DNA of 64,000 nucleotides from Chitinophagales bacterium (GCA_017303335.1 JAFLBK010000002.1:124001-188000), one strand, 5' to 3'. Numbered from the stretch's first letter, positions 26,215-35,500 are shown. The notes: generated by a model not told the origin, from the letters alone. Numbers and translations: made by a program.

Positions 26215-26241
26215 TCCCGCCACCACGGCGGGATTTTTTTG
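26215..26241 (+). terminator. hpf terminator
   Basis: Perfect stem ATCCCGCC (26215-26222) / GGCGGGAT (26228-26235) with a five-base loop and a T-run to 26241. Confidence 0.88.
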
Positions 26242-26310
26242 TTTATTCACATTTTGCGGAATGGCTTTAAAAAAAAACAATTCAAAGTTTTGGTATTAAG
26301 CATTTTCTCT

Positions 26311-26318
26311 TACCTTTG
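26311..26318 (+). promoter_or_regulatory. Promoter of the tRNA-tuf operon: TTTG-18-TACCTTTG
   Basis: TACCTTTG at 26311-26318 with TTTG at 26289-26292, followed by about 60 nt before the first tRNA. This is one of the better matches to the Bacteroidota consensus in the window. Confidence 0.65.
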
Positions 26319-26381
26319 CCTTCCCAAAAAAAGGGGTGCTTCGGCATGTCCTTATTCAGCGGAAAACAGTTCTTTTTTTAT

Positions 26382-26454
26382 GCCGAAGTAGCTCAGTTGG
26401 TAGAGCAACTGATTTGTAATCAGTAGGTCGGGGGTTCGACTCCCTTCTTCGGCT
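26382..26454 (+). tRNA. tRNA-Thr (anticodon TGT)
   Basis: 73 nt. Acceptor GCCGAAG pairs with CTTCGGC, discriminator T. Anticodon loop TTTGTAA gives TGT. T-arm GGGGGTTCGACTCCC. CCA is not encoded. First of four clustered tRNAs upstream of tuf. Confidence 0.96.
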
Positions 26455-26537
26455 CTTTTGGAAAAGTTGATGGGTTCCAAGCAAGGGGTTGATCAGGGTG
26501 CCTTTTCAACATTCCGGCTTGACCGATCAACAGGGAC

Positions 26538-26620
26538 GGGCAGTTTCCAGAGCGGCCAAATGGGGCGGACTGTAAATCCGCTGTCTTTCGACTTCGGTGG
26601 TTCGAATCCACCACTGCCCA
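26538..26620 (+). tRNA. tRNA-Tyr (anticodon GTA)
   Basis: 83 nt with the long variable arm expected of bacterial tRNA-Tyr. Acceptor GGGCAGT pairs with ACTGCCC, discriminator A. Anticodon loop CTGTAAA gives GTA. T-arm GTGGTTCGAATCCAC. Confidence 0.96.
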
Positions 26621-26734
26621 CAAACCAATTTGATGATTATCCGATTTGATAATTTGAGGATTGAACAGTTCTTTTACAGTTTGGAGTTAAGATAATCGGC
26701 ACATCGCCGGATCATCAAATCTTCAAATCGTTTT
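26621..26734 (+). repeat. Imperfect inverted repeat of GATTTGAT-type words between tRNA-Tyr and tRNA-Gly
   Basis: AATTTGATGATTATCCGATTT (starting near 26629) is partly complementary to GATAATCGG and GATCATCAAATC downstream (about 26691-26722). Together they form an imperfect long hairpin in the spacer. No gene seen. Confidence 0.6.
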
Positions 26735-26807
26735 GCGGAAGTAGCTCATTTGGTAGAGCGATAGCCTTCCAAGCTATAGGTGGCCGGTTCGAGCCCGGTC
26801 TTCCGCT
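26735..26807 (+). tRNA. tRNA-Gly (anticodon TCC)
   Basis: 73 nt. Acceptor GCGGAAG pairs with CTTCCGC, discriminator T. Anticodon loop CTTCCAA gives TCC. T-arm CCGGTTCGAGCCCGG. Confidence 0.96.
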
Positions 26808-26835
26808 CATTTGGGATGTCGGATGCCAGGTGCAG

Positions 26836-26860
26836 GCGGACAGATGTATTATCTGTCTGC
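26836..26860 (+). repeat. Hairpin in the tRNA-Gly to tRNA-Thr spacer
   Basis: GCGGACAGAT (26836-26845) pairs with ATCTGTCTGC (26851-26860), with one G-T wobble and a five-base loop. There is no T-run, so it is more likely a processing or stabilising structure than a terminator. Confidence 0.6.
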
Positions 26861-26891
26861 AACGTTCCGGCAGCGAACGACTCCTAAGTAA

Positions 26892-26963
26892 GCCGTGGTA
26901 GCTCAGGGGTAGAGCACTTCCTTGGTAGGGAAGGGGTCGTGAGTTCGATTCTCACCTATGGCT
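26892..26963 (+). tRNA. tRNA-Thr (anticodon GGT)
   Basis: 72 nt. Acceptor GCCGTGG pairs with CTATGGC with two wobble pairs, discriminator T. Anticodon loop TTGGTAG gives GGT. T-arm GTGAGTTCGATTCTCAC. The order Thr(TGT)-Tyr-Gly-Thr(GGT)-tuf is the same as thrU-tyrU-glyT-thrT-tufB of Escherichia coli. Confidence 0.95.
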
Positions 26964-27041
26964 CAAAACAGTAAAATACAGTCGGTGGTTACAGACTCTA
27001 AATGTCAACCGAATTTCAAAACAATTTTTAAAAAATAAACA

Positions 27042-28229
27042 ATGGCAAAAGAATCTTTCAAAAGGGATAAACCCCACTTAAACGTTGGTACTATCGGTCA
27101 CGTGGATCATGGTAAAACAACACTTACAGCCGCCATCACCGATGTTTTGTCAAAAAAAGGTCTGGCGGAGAAAAAGAATTATGATGATATTGATGGTGCT
27201 CCGGAAGAAAAAGAAAGGGGTATCACAATTAATACAGCACACGTGGAGTATGCTACGGCCAACCGTCACTATGCGCACGTGGATTGCCCGGGTCACGCCG
27301 ACTACGTGAAGAACATGATCACCGGTGCTGCCCAGATGGACGGCGCTATCCTCGTGGTAGCTGCTACCGATGGTCCGATGCCGCAAACCAAAGAGCACAT
27401 CCTGCTGGCCCGCCAGGTAGGTGTACCCCGTATCGTGGTATTCATGAACAAAGTTGACCTTGTGGACGATCCTGAACTGCTGGAACTGGTGGAAATGGAG
27501 ATCCGTGAGCTGCTGACTTCTTACGGTTTCGATGGCGACAACACGCCGATCATCAAAGGATCTGCTACCGGAGCCCTTGCTGGCGAAGCAAAATGGGTGG
27601 AAGCAATCGATCAGCTGATGGAAGCTGTTGATAGCTATATTCCGCTGCCTCCACGGTTGGTTGACCAGCCGTTCCTGATGTCTGTGGAAGACGTATTCTC
27701 TATCACAGGTCGTGGTACCGTTGCTACCGGTCGTATCGAAAGGGGCCGTATCAAAGTGGGTGAAGCGATCGAGATCGTGGGTCTGCAGGAAAAACCGCTT
27801 TCTACAACCTGTACCGGTGTGGAAATGTTCAAAAAACTGCTGGATGAAGGTGAAGCCGGTGATAACGCGGGTCTGCTGCTCCGCGGTATTGAAAAGAACC
27901 AGATCCGTCGTGGTATGGTGCTTTGCAAACCCGGTTCTATCACACCGCACACCGAATTCAAAGGCGAGGTTTACGTACTGAGCAAAGAAGAAGGTGGCCG
28001 TCACACGCCGTTCTTCAACAAATACCGTCCGCAATTCTATTTCCGTACTACCGACGTAACCGGTGAGGTTACCCTGGCTGCGGGTACAGAAATGGTGATG
28101 CCTGGCGATAACACCAACCTGACTGTTAAGCTGATCCAGCCGATCGCGATGGAGAAAGGTTTGAAATTCGCTATCCGCGAAGGTGGTCGTACAGTAGGTG
28201 CCGGACAGGTAACTGAGATCATTAAATAA
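27042..28229 (+). CDS. tuf: Translation elongation factor Tu
   Basis: 395 aa, standard length. G1 GHVDHGKT, G3 DCPGHADY, G4 NKVD and the switch I region [11 protein letters not shown] are all present, followed by the two beta-barrel domains ([13 protein letters not shown]-terminal [13 protein letters not shown]). It delivers aminoacyl-tRNA to the ribosome. It follows four tRNA genes, with which it is probably co-transcribed from the promoter at 26311. The coding sequence uses strongly preferred codons. No Shine-Dalgarno is visible; the leader before the ATG is A-rich. Confidence 0.98.
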   Translation: MAKESFKRDKPHLNVGTIGHVDHGKTTLTAAITDVLSKKGLAEKKNYDDIDGAPEEKERGITINTAHVEYATANRHYAHVDCPGHADYVKNMITGAAQMDGAILVVAATDGPMPQTKEHILLARQVGVPRIVVFMNKVDLVDDPELLELVEMEIRELLTSYGFDGDNTPIIKGSATGALAGEAKWVEAIDQLMEAVDSYIPLPPRLVDQPFLMSVEDVFSITGRGTVATGRIERGRIKVGEAIEIVGLQEKPLSTTCTGVEMFKKLLDEGEAGDNAGLLLRGIEKNQIRRGMVLCKPGSITPHTEFKGEVYVLSKEEGGRHTPFFNKYRPQFYFRTTDVTGEVTLAAGTEMVMPGDNTNLTVKLIQPIAMEKGLKFAIREGGRTVGAGQVTEIIK

Positions 28230-28230
28230 T

Positions 28231-28312
28231 CAAAGTATCTTTGATAAATAGTCATTGGTCATTAGTCATCGGTGTTAAAGGGAAACCTTCACTATGACTA
28301 ATGACTATTGAC
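28231..28312 (+). repeat. Hairpin and imperfect inverted repeat after tuf
   Basis: A small palindrome CAAAG-TAT-CTTTG (28231-28243) follows the tuf stop. Then AATAGTCATTGGTCATTAG (from about 28247, reaching 28269) is complementary, with a few bulges, to ATGACTAATGACTATTG (28294-28310). The words (AGTCATT) repeat within each arm. Confidence 0.7.
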
Positions 28313-28318
28313 TTAAAT

Positions 28319-28403
28319 ACGGGCAAGGTCCCGCCCACTGCGGGATACAGTCAGAAAAGTACGGGCAAGGTCCCGCTAATAGCGGCGGGATACGGGTCTG
28401 AAA
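28319..28403 (+). repeat. Two degenerate tRNA-Trp-like repeats with GC palindromes
   Basis: Copies at 28319-28348 and 28361-28403 both begin ACGGGCAAGGTCCCGC, close to the start of the real tRNA-Trp (ACGGGCATGG). The second also shares ATACGGGTCT with the tRNA's anticodon arm. Each carries an internal palindrome of type CCCGC...GCGGG. Neither can fold into a complete tRNA. Confidence 0.6.
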
Positions 28404-28410
28404 CAAATAC

Positions 28411-28481
28411 ACGGGCATGGTGCAACGGTAGCATACGGGTCTCCAAAACCTTTGATCTGGGTTCGAATCCTAGTGCCCGTG
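28411..28481 (+). tRNA. tRNA-Trp (anticodon CCA)
   Basis: 71 nt. Acceptor ACGGGCA pairs with TGCCCGT, discriminator G. Anticodon loop CTCCAAA gives CCA. T-arm TGGGTTCGAATCCTA. The position between tuf and secE is conserved in many bacteria. Confidence 0.95.
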
Positions 28482-28566
28482 CTGAATAAGGTTGCAACGG
28501 TTTAATGTTTAAGGTTTACCGTTGATGGCCGCAAAACAAAAATCTTGAACGATCTAAACAAGTACT

Positions 28567-28761
28567 ATGAACAAATTCACGGCATACATCCGGGATTCTT
28601 ATAAAGAACTCCTGCACAAAGTGACCTGGCCCAACTGGGAGCAGTTGCAGCAGTCTACCATGATCGTGCTGGGAACAACCCTCATCATCACACTTATCGT
28701 GATGCTGATGGATTTTGTTTCCAACAACGGTATGAAACTCATTTACTCGCTTTTCAACTAA
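28567..28761 (+). CDS. secE: Protein translocase subunit SecE
   Basis: 64 aa, the short single-membrane-span form. The amphipathic stretch YIRDSYKELLHKVTWPNWEQL, with the conserved VTWP motif, is followed by one hydrophobic helix (TMIVLGTTLIITLIVMLMDFV). It is an essential partner of SecY in the inner-membrane translocon. It lies 7 bp upstream of nusG as in most bacteria. Confidence 0.94.
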   Translation: MNKFTAYIRDSYKELLHKVTWPNWEQLQQSTMIVLGTTLIITLIVMLMDFVSNNGMKLIYSLFN

Positions 28762-28768
28762 TACAATT

Positions 28769-29374
28769 ATGGAAGCAACAACACCGATCGTAGAGAAAAC
28801 GGATAAGGCGGAAAAAGAAAGCAAGTGGTATGTGCTCCGTGTAGTTAGCGGTAAAGAACGTAAGATCAAAGAATACCTCGACAAGGACATCGTACGCAAC
28901 GGCTGGAGTAATATCGTAAAACAGGTGTTCCTGCCTGTGGAAAAGGTATACAAGGTGGTGAACGGTAAAAAAGTAATGCGGGAGCGCAACTTCTACCCCG
29001 GCTATATCATGATTGAAGTGGCTGATGGCAAGCTGAGCGATGACATGATCCAGTCGATGAGCAACATCACCAACGTCATGCACTTCCTCACCGATGGAAA
29101 AGGGTCAAAAGGAAATATCATCTCCCTGCGCAAGGCCGAAGTGAACAAGATGCTGGGCAAGGTAGACGAGATGAGCGATGTGGGCGGTATGACCATGAGC
29201 GAACCGTTCATCGTGGGCGAAACCATCAAGATCATTGATGGTCCGTTCAACGACTTCAACGGCGTGATCGAAGAAGTGAACGACGAAAAGAAAAAACTCA
29301 AGGTGCAGGTAAAGATATTCGGCCGGGCAACCCCGGTGGAATTGAGTTACATGCAGGTAGAAAAAATAGCGTAA
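28769..29374 (+). CDS. nusG: Transcription termination/antitermination factor NusG
   Basis: 201 aa. The N-terminal NGN domain starts at about residue 20 (KWYVLRVVSGKERKIKEYL) with FYPGYIMIEV. The C-terminal KOW domain covers about 145-200 (GETIKIIDGPFNDFNGVIEEV). It binds RNA polymerase and links it to Rho or the ribosome. A GNRA-looped terminator follows, separating it from the next genes. Confidence 0.96.
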   Translation: MEATTPIVEKTDKAEKESKWYVLRVVSGKERKIKEYLDKDIVRNGWSNIVKQVFLPVEKVYKVVNGKKVMRERNFYPGYIMIEVADGKLSDDMIQSMSNITNVMHFLTDGKGSKGNIISLRKAEVNKMLGKVDEMSDVGGMTMSEPFIVGETIKIIDGPFNDFNGVIEEVNDEKKKLKVQVKIFGRATPVELSYMQVEKIA

Positions 29375-29380
29375 TTTACA

Positions 29381-29402
29381 AAGCCACGAAAGTGGCTTTT
29401 TT
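29381..29402 (+). terminator. nusG terminator with GAAA tetraloop
   Basis: Stem GCCAC (29383-29387), GAAA loop, GTGGC (29392-29396), then six T. The flanking AA/TT pairs extend the stem. Confidence 0.85.
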
Positions 29403-29422
29403 ACTAATAAAAATTTCCAGAC

Positions 29423-29890
29423 ATGAAAAAGACAATACTTCTGTTGCCGGCCCTGCTCTTCGGATTCTGCCTGCTGGCACAGCCCCCCAAAGTACCTGCT
29501 GATAAAGGAACCAGTTTCGGCGAAAAAACAACCGAGGAAGGAGCCATCCCGGCAAACGACCTGGGCGCTAAACTGAAGGGCGCCGAGCCCGTTGAGGTAA
29601 AAGTGACCGGTAAAGTGGTGGAAGTGTGCAAGGCCGAGGGTTGCTGGATCCGCATGGAAACCGCCAACGGACCCATGCTCATCAAAATGAAGGATCATGC
29701 TTTCCTGGTGCCCCTGGTGCTTAATGGCAAGAATGTCGTTGTACAGGGTACCGCTACCCTGAAGGAAACGTCGGTGGAGATGCTGCGCCACTACGCCGAG
29801 GACGCCGGTAAAAGCAAGGCTGAAATCGAAGCGATTAAGGAGCCTAAAAAAGAGATCACCATGCAGGCCAGGGGTATCCTGGTACTGTAA
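29423..29890 (+). CDS. Small exported protein, DUF4920-like
   Basis: 155 aa with a signal peptide (MKKTILLLPALLFGFCLLAQ). The mature part contains VEVKVTGKVVEVCKAEGCWIRMETANG, then MKDHAFLVPLVLNGKNVVVQG, a pattern that resembles the DUF4920 family (an OB-like beta domain with a conserved VC...GCW pair of cysteines). The two cysteines may form a disulfide or bind a ligand. Function is unknown. It sits between nusG and rplK, which are normally adjacent, and is flanked by two strong terminators, so it is probably an independent unit inserted into this block. Confidence 0.65.
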   Translation: MKKTILLLPALLFGFCLLAQPPKVPADKGTSFGEKTTEEGAIPANDLGAKLKGAEPVEVKVTGKVVEVCKAEGCWIRMETANGPMLIKMKDHAFLVPLVLNGKNVVVQGTATLKETSVEMLRHYAEDAGKSKAEIEAIKEPKKEITMQARGILVL

Positions 29891-29909
29891 GTTGGATAAA
29901 AATGAACGG

Positions 29910-29937
29910 ATCCCGGGTTTTCCCGGGATTTTTTTTT
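29910..29937 (+). terminator. Terminator after the DUF4920-like gene
   Basis: Perfect 8-bp stem ATCCCGGG (29910-29917) / CCCGGGAT (29922-29929), TTTT loop, nine T. Confidence 0.9.
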
Positions 29938-29969
29938 GCAAAAAATGCCTGAATACCGGAGATAATGTG

Positions 29970-29977
29970 TAGCTTTG
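29970..29977 (+). promoter_or_regulatory. -7 box TAGCTTTG of the rplK operon
   Basis: Matches TAnnTTTG, 113 nt before the rplK ATG. The resulting leader (about 29982-30090) contains small hairpins such as TTCGGGTAAAAAGCCCGG near 30046, a likely place for control by ribosomal protein L1, though no L1-binding mimic was verified. Confidence 0.5.
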
Positions 29978-30090
29978 CCGCCCCAAATAGTTCTTTTTAT
30001 CCGCACAGCCTAGGCGAAGCGGAAAATAGGTCTCATTGACTTGGGAGTTCGGGTAAAAAGCCCGGACGTTATCACCAAAATCGTAAAACA

Positions 30091-30534
30091 ATGGCAAAAG
30101 AAATCACCGGCTATGTCAAGCTCCAGTGTAAAGGAGGACAAGCCAATCCGGCACCGCCAATAGGCCCGGCACTCGGTTCTAAAGGTATCAACATCATGGA
30201 GTTCTGTAAGCAGTTCAATGCCAGAACCCAGGATAAACAGGGCAAGGTGCTCCCTGTTCTCATCACCGTATACGCCGATAAGTCGTTCGACTTCATCATC
30301 AAAACTCCCCCGGCCGCCGTTCAGTTGATGGACGCAGCCAAAATCAAAGGCGGAAGTAAAGAGCCTAATCGTAACAAAGTTGGTAAAGTAACCTGGGCAC
30401 AGGTGGAGGAGATCGCCAAGGATAAAATGTCCGATCTCAACGCCTTTACCCTGAAAAGCGCCATGAGCATGGTGGCAGGTACAGCCCGCAGCATGGGATT
30501 AACCGTGGAAGGAAAAGCTCCCTGGGAAAATTAA
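30091..30534 (+). CDS. rplK: 50S ribosomal protein uL11
   Basis: 147 aa. N-terminal domain [26 protein letters not shown] and C-terminal RNA-binding domain ([21 protein letters not shown]) are complete. It binds the GTPase-associated centre of 23S rRNA. First gene of rplKAJL, 26 bp before rplA. Confidence 0.97.
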   Translation: MAKEITGYVKLQCKGGQANPAPPIGPALGSKGINIMEFCKQFNARTQDKQGKVLPVLITVYADKSFDFIIKTPPAAVQLMDAAKIKGGSKEPNRNKVGKVTWAQVEEIAKDKMSDLNAFTLKSAMSMVAGTARSMGLTVEGKAPWEN

Positions 30535-30560
30535 TTTATCAACCTTAAAATTTGTAAGCA

Positions 30561-31250
30561 ATGATTACGAAAAAAAGAAAAATAGCAAATGCTAAGGTTG
30601 ATGCCAACAAAGCGTACACGCTTAAGGAAGCTTCAAACCTGGTTAAAGAAGTAAATACAACAAAATTCGACAGCTCTGTTGACCTGCATATCCGTTTAGG
30701 TGTGGATCCCAAGAAAGCCGACCAGGCAATCCGTGGTACGGTTTCGCTGCCGCACGGAACCGGTAAAACAAAGCGTGTGCTGGTTCTTTGCACGCCGGAT
30801 AAAGAGGCCGAAGCCAAAAACGCCGGCGCCGACCATGTAGGCCTGGATGAATTCATCACCAAGATCGAAGGTGGCTGGACTGATATCGATGTGATCGTGG
30901 CAACGCCTTCGGTGATGCCGAAGATCGGTAAACTGGGTAAGGTGCTTGGCCCCCGTAACCTGATGCCGAATCCGAAGACCGGTACCGTTACCAACGACGT
31001 GGCAGGCGCTATCACCGATCTGAAAGGTGGTAAGATCGCTTTCAAGGTCGATAAAGTGGGTATCATCCACGCATCGATCGGCCGCGTAAGCTTCTCTCCG
31101 GATAAGATCGCCGAAAACAGCCAGGAGCTGATTAATGCCATCATCAAGCTGAAGCCGTCTTCCGCCAAAGGAACCTACCTGAAAGGCGTGAGCATGGCCA
31201 GCACCATGAGCCCGGGCATCATGATCGACACCAAATCTGTTCAAAACTAA
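30561..31250 (+). CDS. rplA: 50S ribosomal protein uL1
   Basis: 229 aa, full length. Signature region [25 protein letters not shown] is present near residues 115-140. It forms the L1 stalk and, in bacteria, commonly represses its own operon by binding the leader mRNA. Confidence 0.97.
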   Translation: MITKKRKIANAKVDANKAYTLKEASNLVKEVNTTKFDSSVDLHIRLGVDPKKADQAIRGTVSLPHGTGKTKRVLVLCTPDKEAEAKNAGADHVGLDEFITKIEGGWTDIDVIVATPSVMPKIGKLGKVLGPRNLMPNPKTGTVTNDVAGAITDLKGGKIAFKVDKVGIIHASIGRVSFSPDKIAENSQELINAIIKLKPSSAKGTYLKGVSMASTMSPGIMIDTKSVQN

Positions 31251-31292
31251 ATCTGAATTGCCCGGCCCCAGGCCTGGAATAAAATATTTGTT

Positions 31293-31805
31293 ATGACAAA
31301 ACAAGAGAAAAACGAAGTGATCGAGCTGCTGAAAGGCAAGTTCGCTCAGTACAGCAACTTCTACATTACAGACACCGAAAGTCTGACGGTAGAGCAGGTG
31401 AGCAGCCTTCGCCGGCACTGCTTCAACAAGCAGGTCGAAATGAAGGTGGCCAAGAACACCTTGATCAAAAAGGCGCTCGAAAGCCTCGACGCGGAAAAAT
31501 ATGCAGGCGTTTACGATTCTCTGCACAAAGTAACCGCCCTGATGTTCAGCGAGAACCCGAAAGATCCGGCTGTGATCATCAGCAGCTTCCGCAAGGAAAC
31601 AAACAACGAAAGGCCGGTCCTGAAAGCCGCCTTTATCAATGGCGATGTTTTCGTTGGTAACGACCAGCTGAAGGCACTTACGCAGATCAAGACCAAGAAC
31701 GAGCTTATCGGCGAGATCATTGGTTTGCTGCAATCGCCGATCCAGCGTGTTATCGGCGCCCTGCAAAACAGGCCGGAAGCCGCCGAAGCGCCCGCAGAAG
31801 CATAA
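31293..31805 (+). CDS. rplJ: 50S ribosomal protein uL10
   Basis: 170 aa. The N-terminal rRNA-binding domain (TKQEKNEVIELLKGKF, FYITDTESLTVEQ, VAKNTLIKKAL) and a C-terminal helix for bL12 dimers (LLQSPIQRVIGALQ) are present. It builds the stalk base with bL12. The 42-nt gap before it contains the palindrome CCAGGCCTGG. Confidence 0.95.
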   Translation: MTKQEKNEVIELLKGKFAQYSNFYITDTESLTVEQVSSLRRHCFNKQVEMKVAKNTLIKKALESLDAEKYAGVYDSLHKVTALMFSENPKDPAVIISSFRKETNNERPVLKAAFINGDVFVGNDQLKALTQIKTKNELIGEIIGLLQSPIQRVIGALQNRPEAAEAPAEA

Positions 31806-31926
31806 TTTTCGTAACAGAAAATATATCAATGCCCGGAGCCTGGGGGCATAAAACCCAGGGCAAAACAATTTTTTTAAACACTCCGCCGGAGTATAAAAGC
31901 AATGAAGGCGGAAAAAATTAAACACT
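31806..31926 (+). promoter_or_regulatory. rplJ-rplL spacer with two hairpins
   Basis: GCCTGGG (starting at 31838) can pair with CCCAGGGC (ending about 31862), and a T-run (31869-31876) follows, resembling a weak attenuator. A perfect palindrome ACTCC-GCC-GGAGT lies next to it at about 31880-31893. This may set the higher rplL output, either by partial termination or by transcript processing. Confidence 0.5.
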
Positions 31927-32301
31927 ATGGCAGACGTAAAAGCATTAGCCGAAAACCTGGTTAGCCTGACCGTTAAAGAAGTTCAGGAACTGGCCGAAGT
32001 ATTGAAAACCGAATACGGTATCGAACCAGCTGCCGCTGCAGTTGTAGTAGCCGCCGGTGGTGGCGAAGGAGCCGCTGCTGCGGAAGAGAAAACATCTTTC
32101 AACGTGATCCTGAAGAGCGGTGGAGCCAACAAGCTGGCCGTTGTTAAGATCGTGAAAGAACTGACCGGTTTGGGTCTGAAAGAAGCAAAAGACCTCGTGG
32201 ATGGCGCTCCGAAGCCTTTGAAAGAAGGTGTGGACAAAGCCACTGCTGAGGACCTGAAAGCCAAACTGACTGAGGCAGGTGCCGATGTTGAAATCGCTTA
32301 A
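31927..32301 (+). CDS. rplL: 50S ribosomal protein bL12 (L7/L12)
   Basis: 124 aa, acidic and alanine-rich. It has an N-terminal dimerisation domain, an Ala-rich hinge ([18 protein letters not shown], about residues 35-55) and a C-terminal factor-binding domain ([25 protein letters not shown]). It recruits elongation factors to the ribosome. It is followed by a strong hairpin before rpoB. Confidence 0.97.
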   Translation: MADVKALAENLVSLTVKEVQELAEVLKTEYGIEPAAAAVVVAAGGGEGAAAAEEKTSFNVILKSGGANKLAVVKIVKELTGLGLKEAKDLVDGAPKPLKEGVDKATAEDLKAKLTEAGADVEIA

Positions 32302-32325
32302 TCGGGTCTTCCGATAAAACACTGG

Positions 32326-32351
32326 GCCCCGGGTTTTCCCGGGGCTCTTTT
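32326..32351 (+). terminator. Terminator/attenuator between rplL and rpoB
   Basis: Perfect stem GCCCCGGG (32326-32333) / CCCGGGGC (32338-32345), TTTT loop, then TCTTTT. The interrupted T-run suggests partial read-through. Confidence 0.8.
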
Positions 32352-32458
32352 CGTTCCGGAAACTTCCTGCCGGGGAAAAAGGGCCGATTATCCACAAAAA
32401 CCCTTCCAAATGCCCAAAAAATCGCATTTCGGAAGGCCGGAATAGCAAAAGATTCCCT

Positions 32459-32466
32459 ACCTTTGC
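32459..32466 (+). promoter_or_regulatory. -7 box TACCTTTG upstream of rpoB
   Basis: Same octamer as upstream of the tRNA/tuf operon and the HscA-like gene, 91 nt before the rpoB ATG and after a terminator. It suggests that rpoBC has its own promoter. No clear -33 element. Confidence 0.55.
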
Positions 32467-32556
32467 CGTCCTTTAATTTGGGGTTAGTGGCACATGCTGC
32501 GAACCATGCCCCGGAAGCAAGGGCCCTTCTGCACACTAAAACGTTTTAATTACAAT

Positions 32557-35500
32557 ATGTCTGCAACAAAAACAAACCCTGCTAAACGTCTCAATTTCGG
32601 TAAAGTTGAACTGTTAGCAGAGACTCCCGATTTGCTGGGAATCCAGATCCAATCGTTCAAAGATTTCTTCCAGTTACAAACCACGCCGGATAAACGAAAC
32701 GTGGAAGGACTGTTCCGGGTGTTCAAGGAAAATTTCCCGATCACCGATACCCGTAACATCTTCGTACTGGAATTCCTGGATTACTTCGTAGACCCTCCCC
32801 GTTACACCATCGAAGAGTGTATCGAACGCGGACTTACCTACGCGGTTCCCCTGAAAGCAAAACTGAGGTTAAGTTGTAACGACGAAGAGCACGTTGACTT
32901 CCAGACCATCGTTCAGGATGTGTTCCTGGGCAACATCCCCTACATGACACCCCGCGGTACATTCGTGATCAACGGTGCCGAAAGGGTGGTGGTAAGCCAG
33001 CTGCATCGTTCCCCGGGTGTGTTCTTCGGACAATCGATCCACCCCAACGGAACCAAGATCTATTCCGCCCGTGTGATCCCGTTCAAAGGAGCCTGGATGG
33101 AATTCGCCACCGACATCAACAACGTGATGTTCGCGTATATCGACCGGAAGAAAAAATTCCCCGTAACAACCCTGCTCCGTTCCATCGGTTACGAAACGGA
33201 TAAAGATATTCTTGAACTCTTCGGCATGGCCGATGAAGTGAAGGCAGATAAAAAGAACCTCGAAAAATGCATCGGCAAACGCCTCGCTGCCCGCGTACTG
33301 CGTACCTGGGTGGAAGACTTTGTGGATGAGGATACCGGTGAAGTGGTTTCCATCGAGCGTAACGAGATCGTGCTGGAACGTGATACCGTTCTCGACGAAT
33401 CGAACATCGCCATGATCATGGAAATGGAGGTGAAGAGCATTTTCATCCAGAAAGAAGAAGTGAGCGGCGATTATGCCATCATCTACAATACCCTGAACAA
33501 GGATACTTCCAACAGTGAACTGGAGGCCGTTCAGCATATCTACAAACAATTGCGTGGCGCCGACGCCCCGGATGATGAAACCGCCCGCGGCATCATCGAC
33601 AAGCTGTTCTTCAGCGACAAACGCTACGACCTGGGCGAAGTAGGCCGTTACAAGATCAACCGCCGCCTGGGCCTGAACTTTCCGATCACTAAAAAAGTAC
33701 TGACCAAAGACGATATCATCGCCATCATCAAAACACTCGTACTGCTTACCAACGGTAAGAGCGAGGTAGACGATATCGATCACCTCAGCAACCGCCGTGT
33801 ACGTACCGTGGGCGAACAGCTTTACGCACAGTTCGGCGTTGGCCTGGCCCGTATGGCCCGTACCATCCGCGAACGGATGAACGTACGCGACAACGAGGTG
33901 TTCACACCGGTTGACCTGATCAATGCCAGGACCCTGTCTTCTGTGATCAATTCCTTCTTCGGAACATCGCAGTTGTCGCAGTTCCTCGATCAGACAAACC
34001 CGCTTTCGGAGATCACACACAAACGCCGTATCTCGGCCCTCGGTCCCGGTGGCTTAAGCCGTGAACGTGCCGGCTTCGAGGTGCGTGACGTACACTATAG
34101 CCACTACGGTCGTCTTTGCACGATTGAAACACCGGAAGGTCCGAACATCGGTCTGATCTCTACGCTTTGCGTACACGCCAAGATCAACGAGATGGGCTTT
34201 ATCGAAACGCCTTATCGCAAGGTGGATGAAGGTAAAGTGGATATGAAGAAGATCACCTACCTGAGCGCCGAGGAAGAAGATACCGCCAAGATCGCCCAGG
34301 CCAACGTGGAAATTGACGGCAAAGGAAACTTTGTCGACGACCGGATCAAGAGCCGCCAGACAGGCGACTTCCCGATCCTGGATAAATCCGAAGTGGAGTT
34401 CATGGACGTGGCCCCGAACCAGATCGTTGGTTTGAGCGCCTCCCTGATTCCGTTCCTGGAGCATGACGACGCCAACCGTGCGCTGATGGGATCGAACATG
34501 CAACGCCAGGCCGTGCCGCTGATCAAGCCCGAAGTGCCCATCGTGGGTACCGGACTGGAAGCCAAAGCCGCCCGCGACGCACGTATCCAGATCCACGCGG
34601 AAGGAGACGGTGTGGTTGAATTTGTGGACGCCAACGAGATCCATGTCCGTTACAAACGCAATGAAACCCAGCAACTGGTAAGTTTCGACGAAGACCTGAT
34701 CGTATACAAACTGACCAAGTTCGTTCGTACGAACCAGGAAACCTGCATCAACCTCCGCCCGGCTGTTGCCAAAGGCCAGAAAGTTTCGGAAGGCGACTTC
34801 CTTACCGAAGGATATGCCACCAAAGGCGGTGAACTGGCCCTCGGCCGTAATATGAAAGTGGCCTTCATGCCCTGGAAAGGTTACAACTTCGAGGATGCCA
34901 TCGTGATCAGCGAAAAAGTGGTGAAAGAAGACCTCTTCACCTCGATCCATATTTCTGAATTCGAAATCGAAGTACGTGATACCAAACTGGGTGAAGAAGA
35001 ACTGACCCCGGATATTCCGAACGTGAGCGAAGAAGCCACCAAAGACCTGGACCAGAACGGTATCATCCGTATCGGCGCCCATGTGAAGGAAGGCGATATC
35101 CTCATCGGTAAGATCACACCAAAAGGAGAGAGCGATCCTACGCCGGAAGAAAAACTGCTGCGTGCCATCTTCGGCGACAAAGCCGGTGATGCCAAAGACG
35201 CTTCACTGAAAGCGCCAAGCGGTACCGAAGGGGTGATCATCGATAAGAAACTCTTCCAGCGTGCCAAGAAAGACAAGAACGCCAAAGTGCGTGAGAAAGC
35301 ACAACTGGATAAGATCGAAAAGACACACGAAAAGAACCAGGCCGACCTGCTGGAACTCTTACTCGGCAAACTGCAAACACTGCTGAAAGAAAAAGCCAGC
35401 GCCGGTGTAAGCAACAACTTCGGTGAAGTGCTGATCGGCAAGGGAGCGAAGTTCAACTCCAAGAACCTGGCCAACATCGATTACCAGAACGTGAACCCGC

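Noticed and set aside
28319..28403. Two additional functional tRNA genes
   Set aside because: Neither folds with complete D-, anticodon and T-arms.
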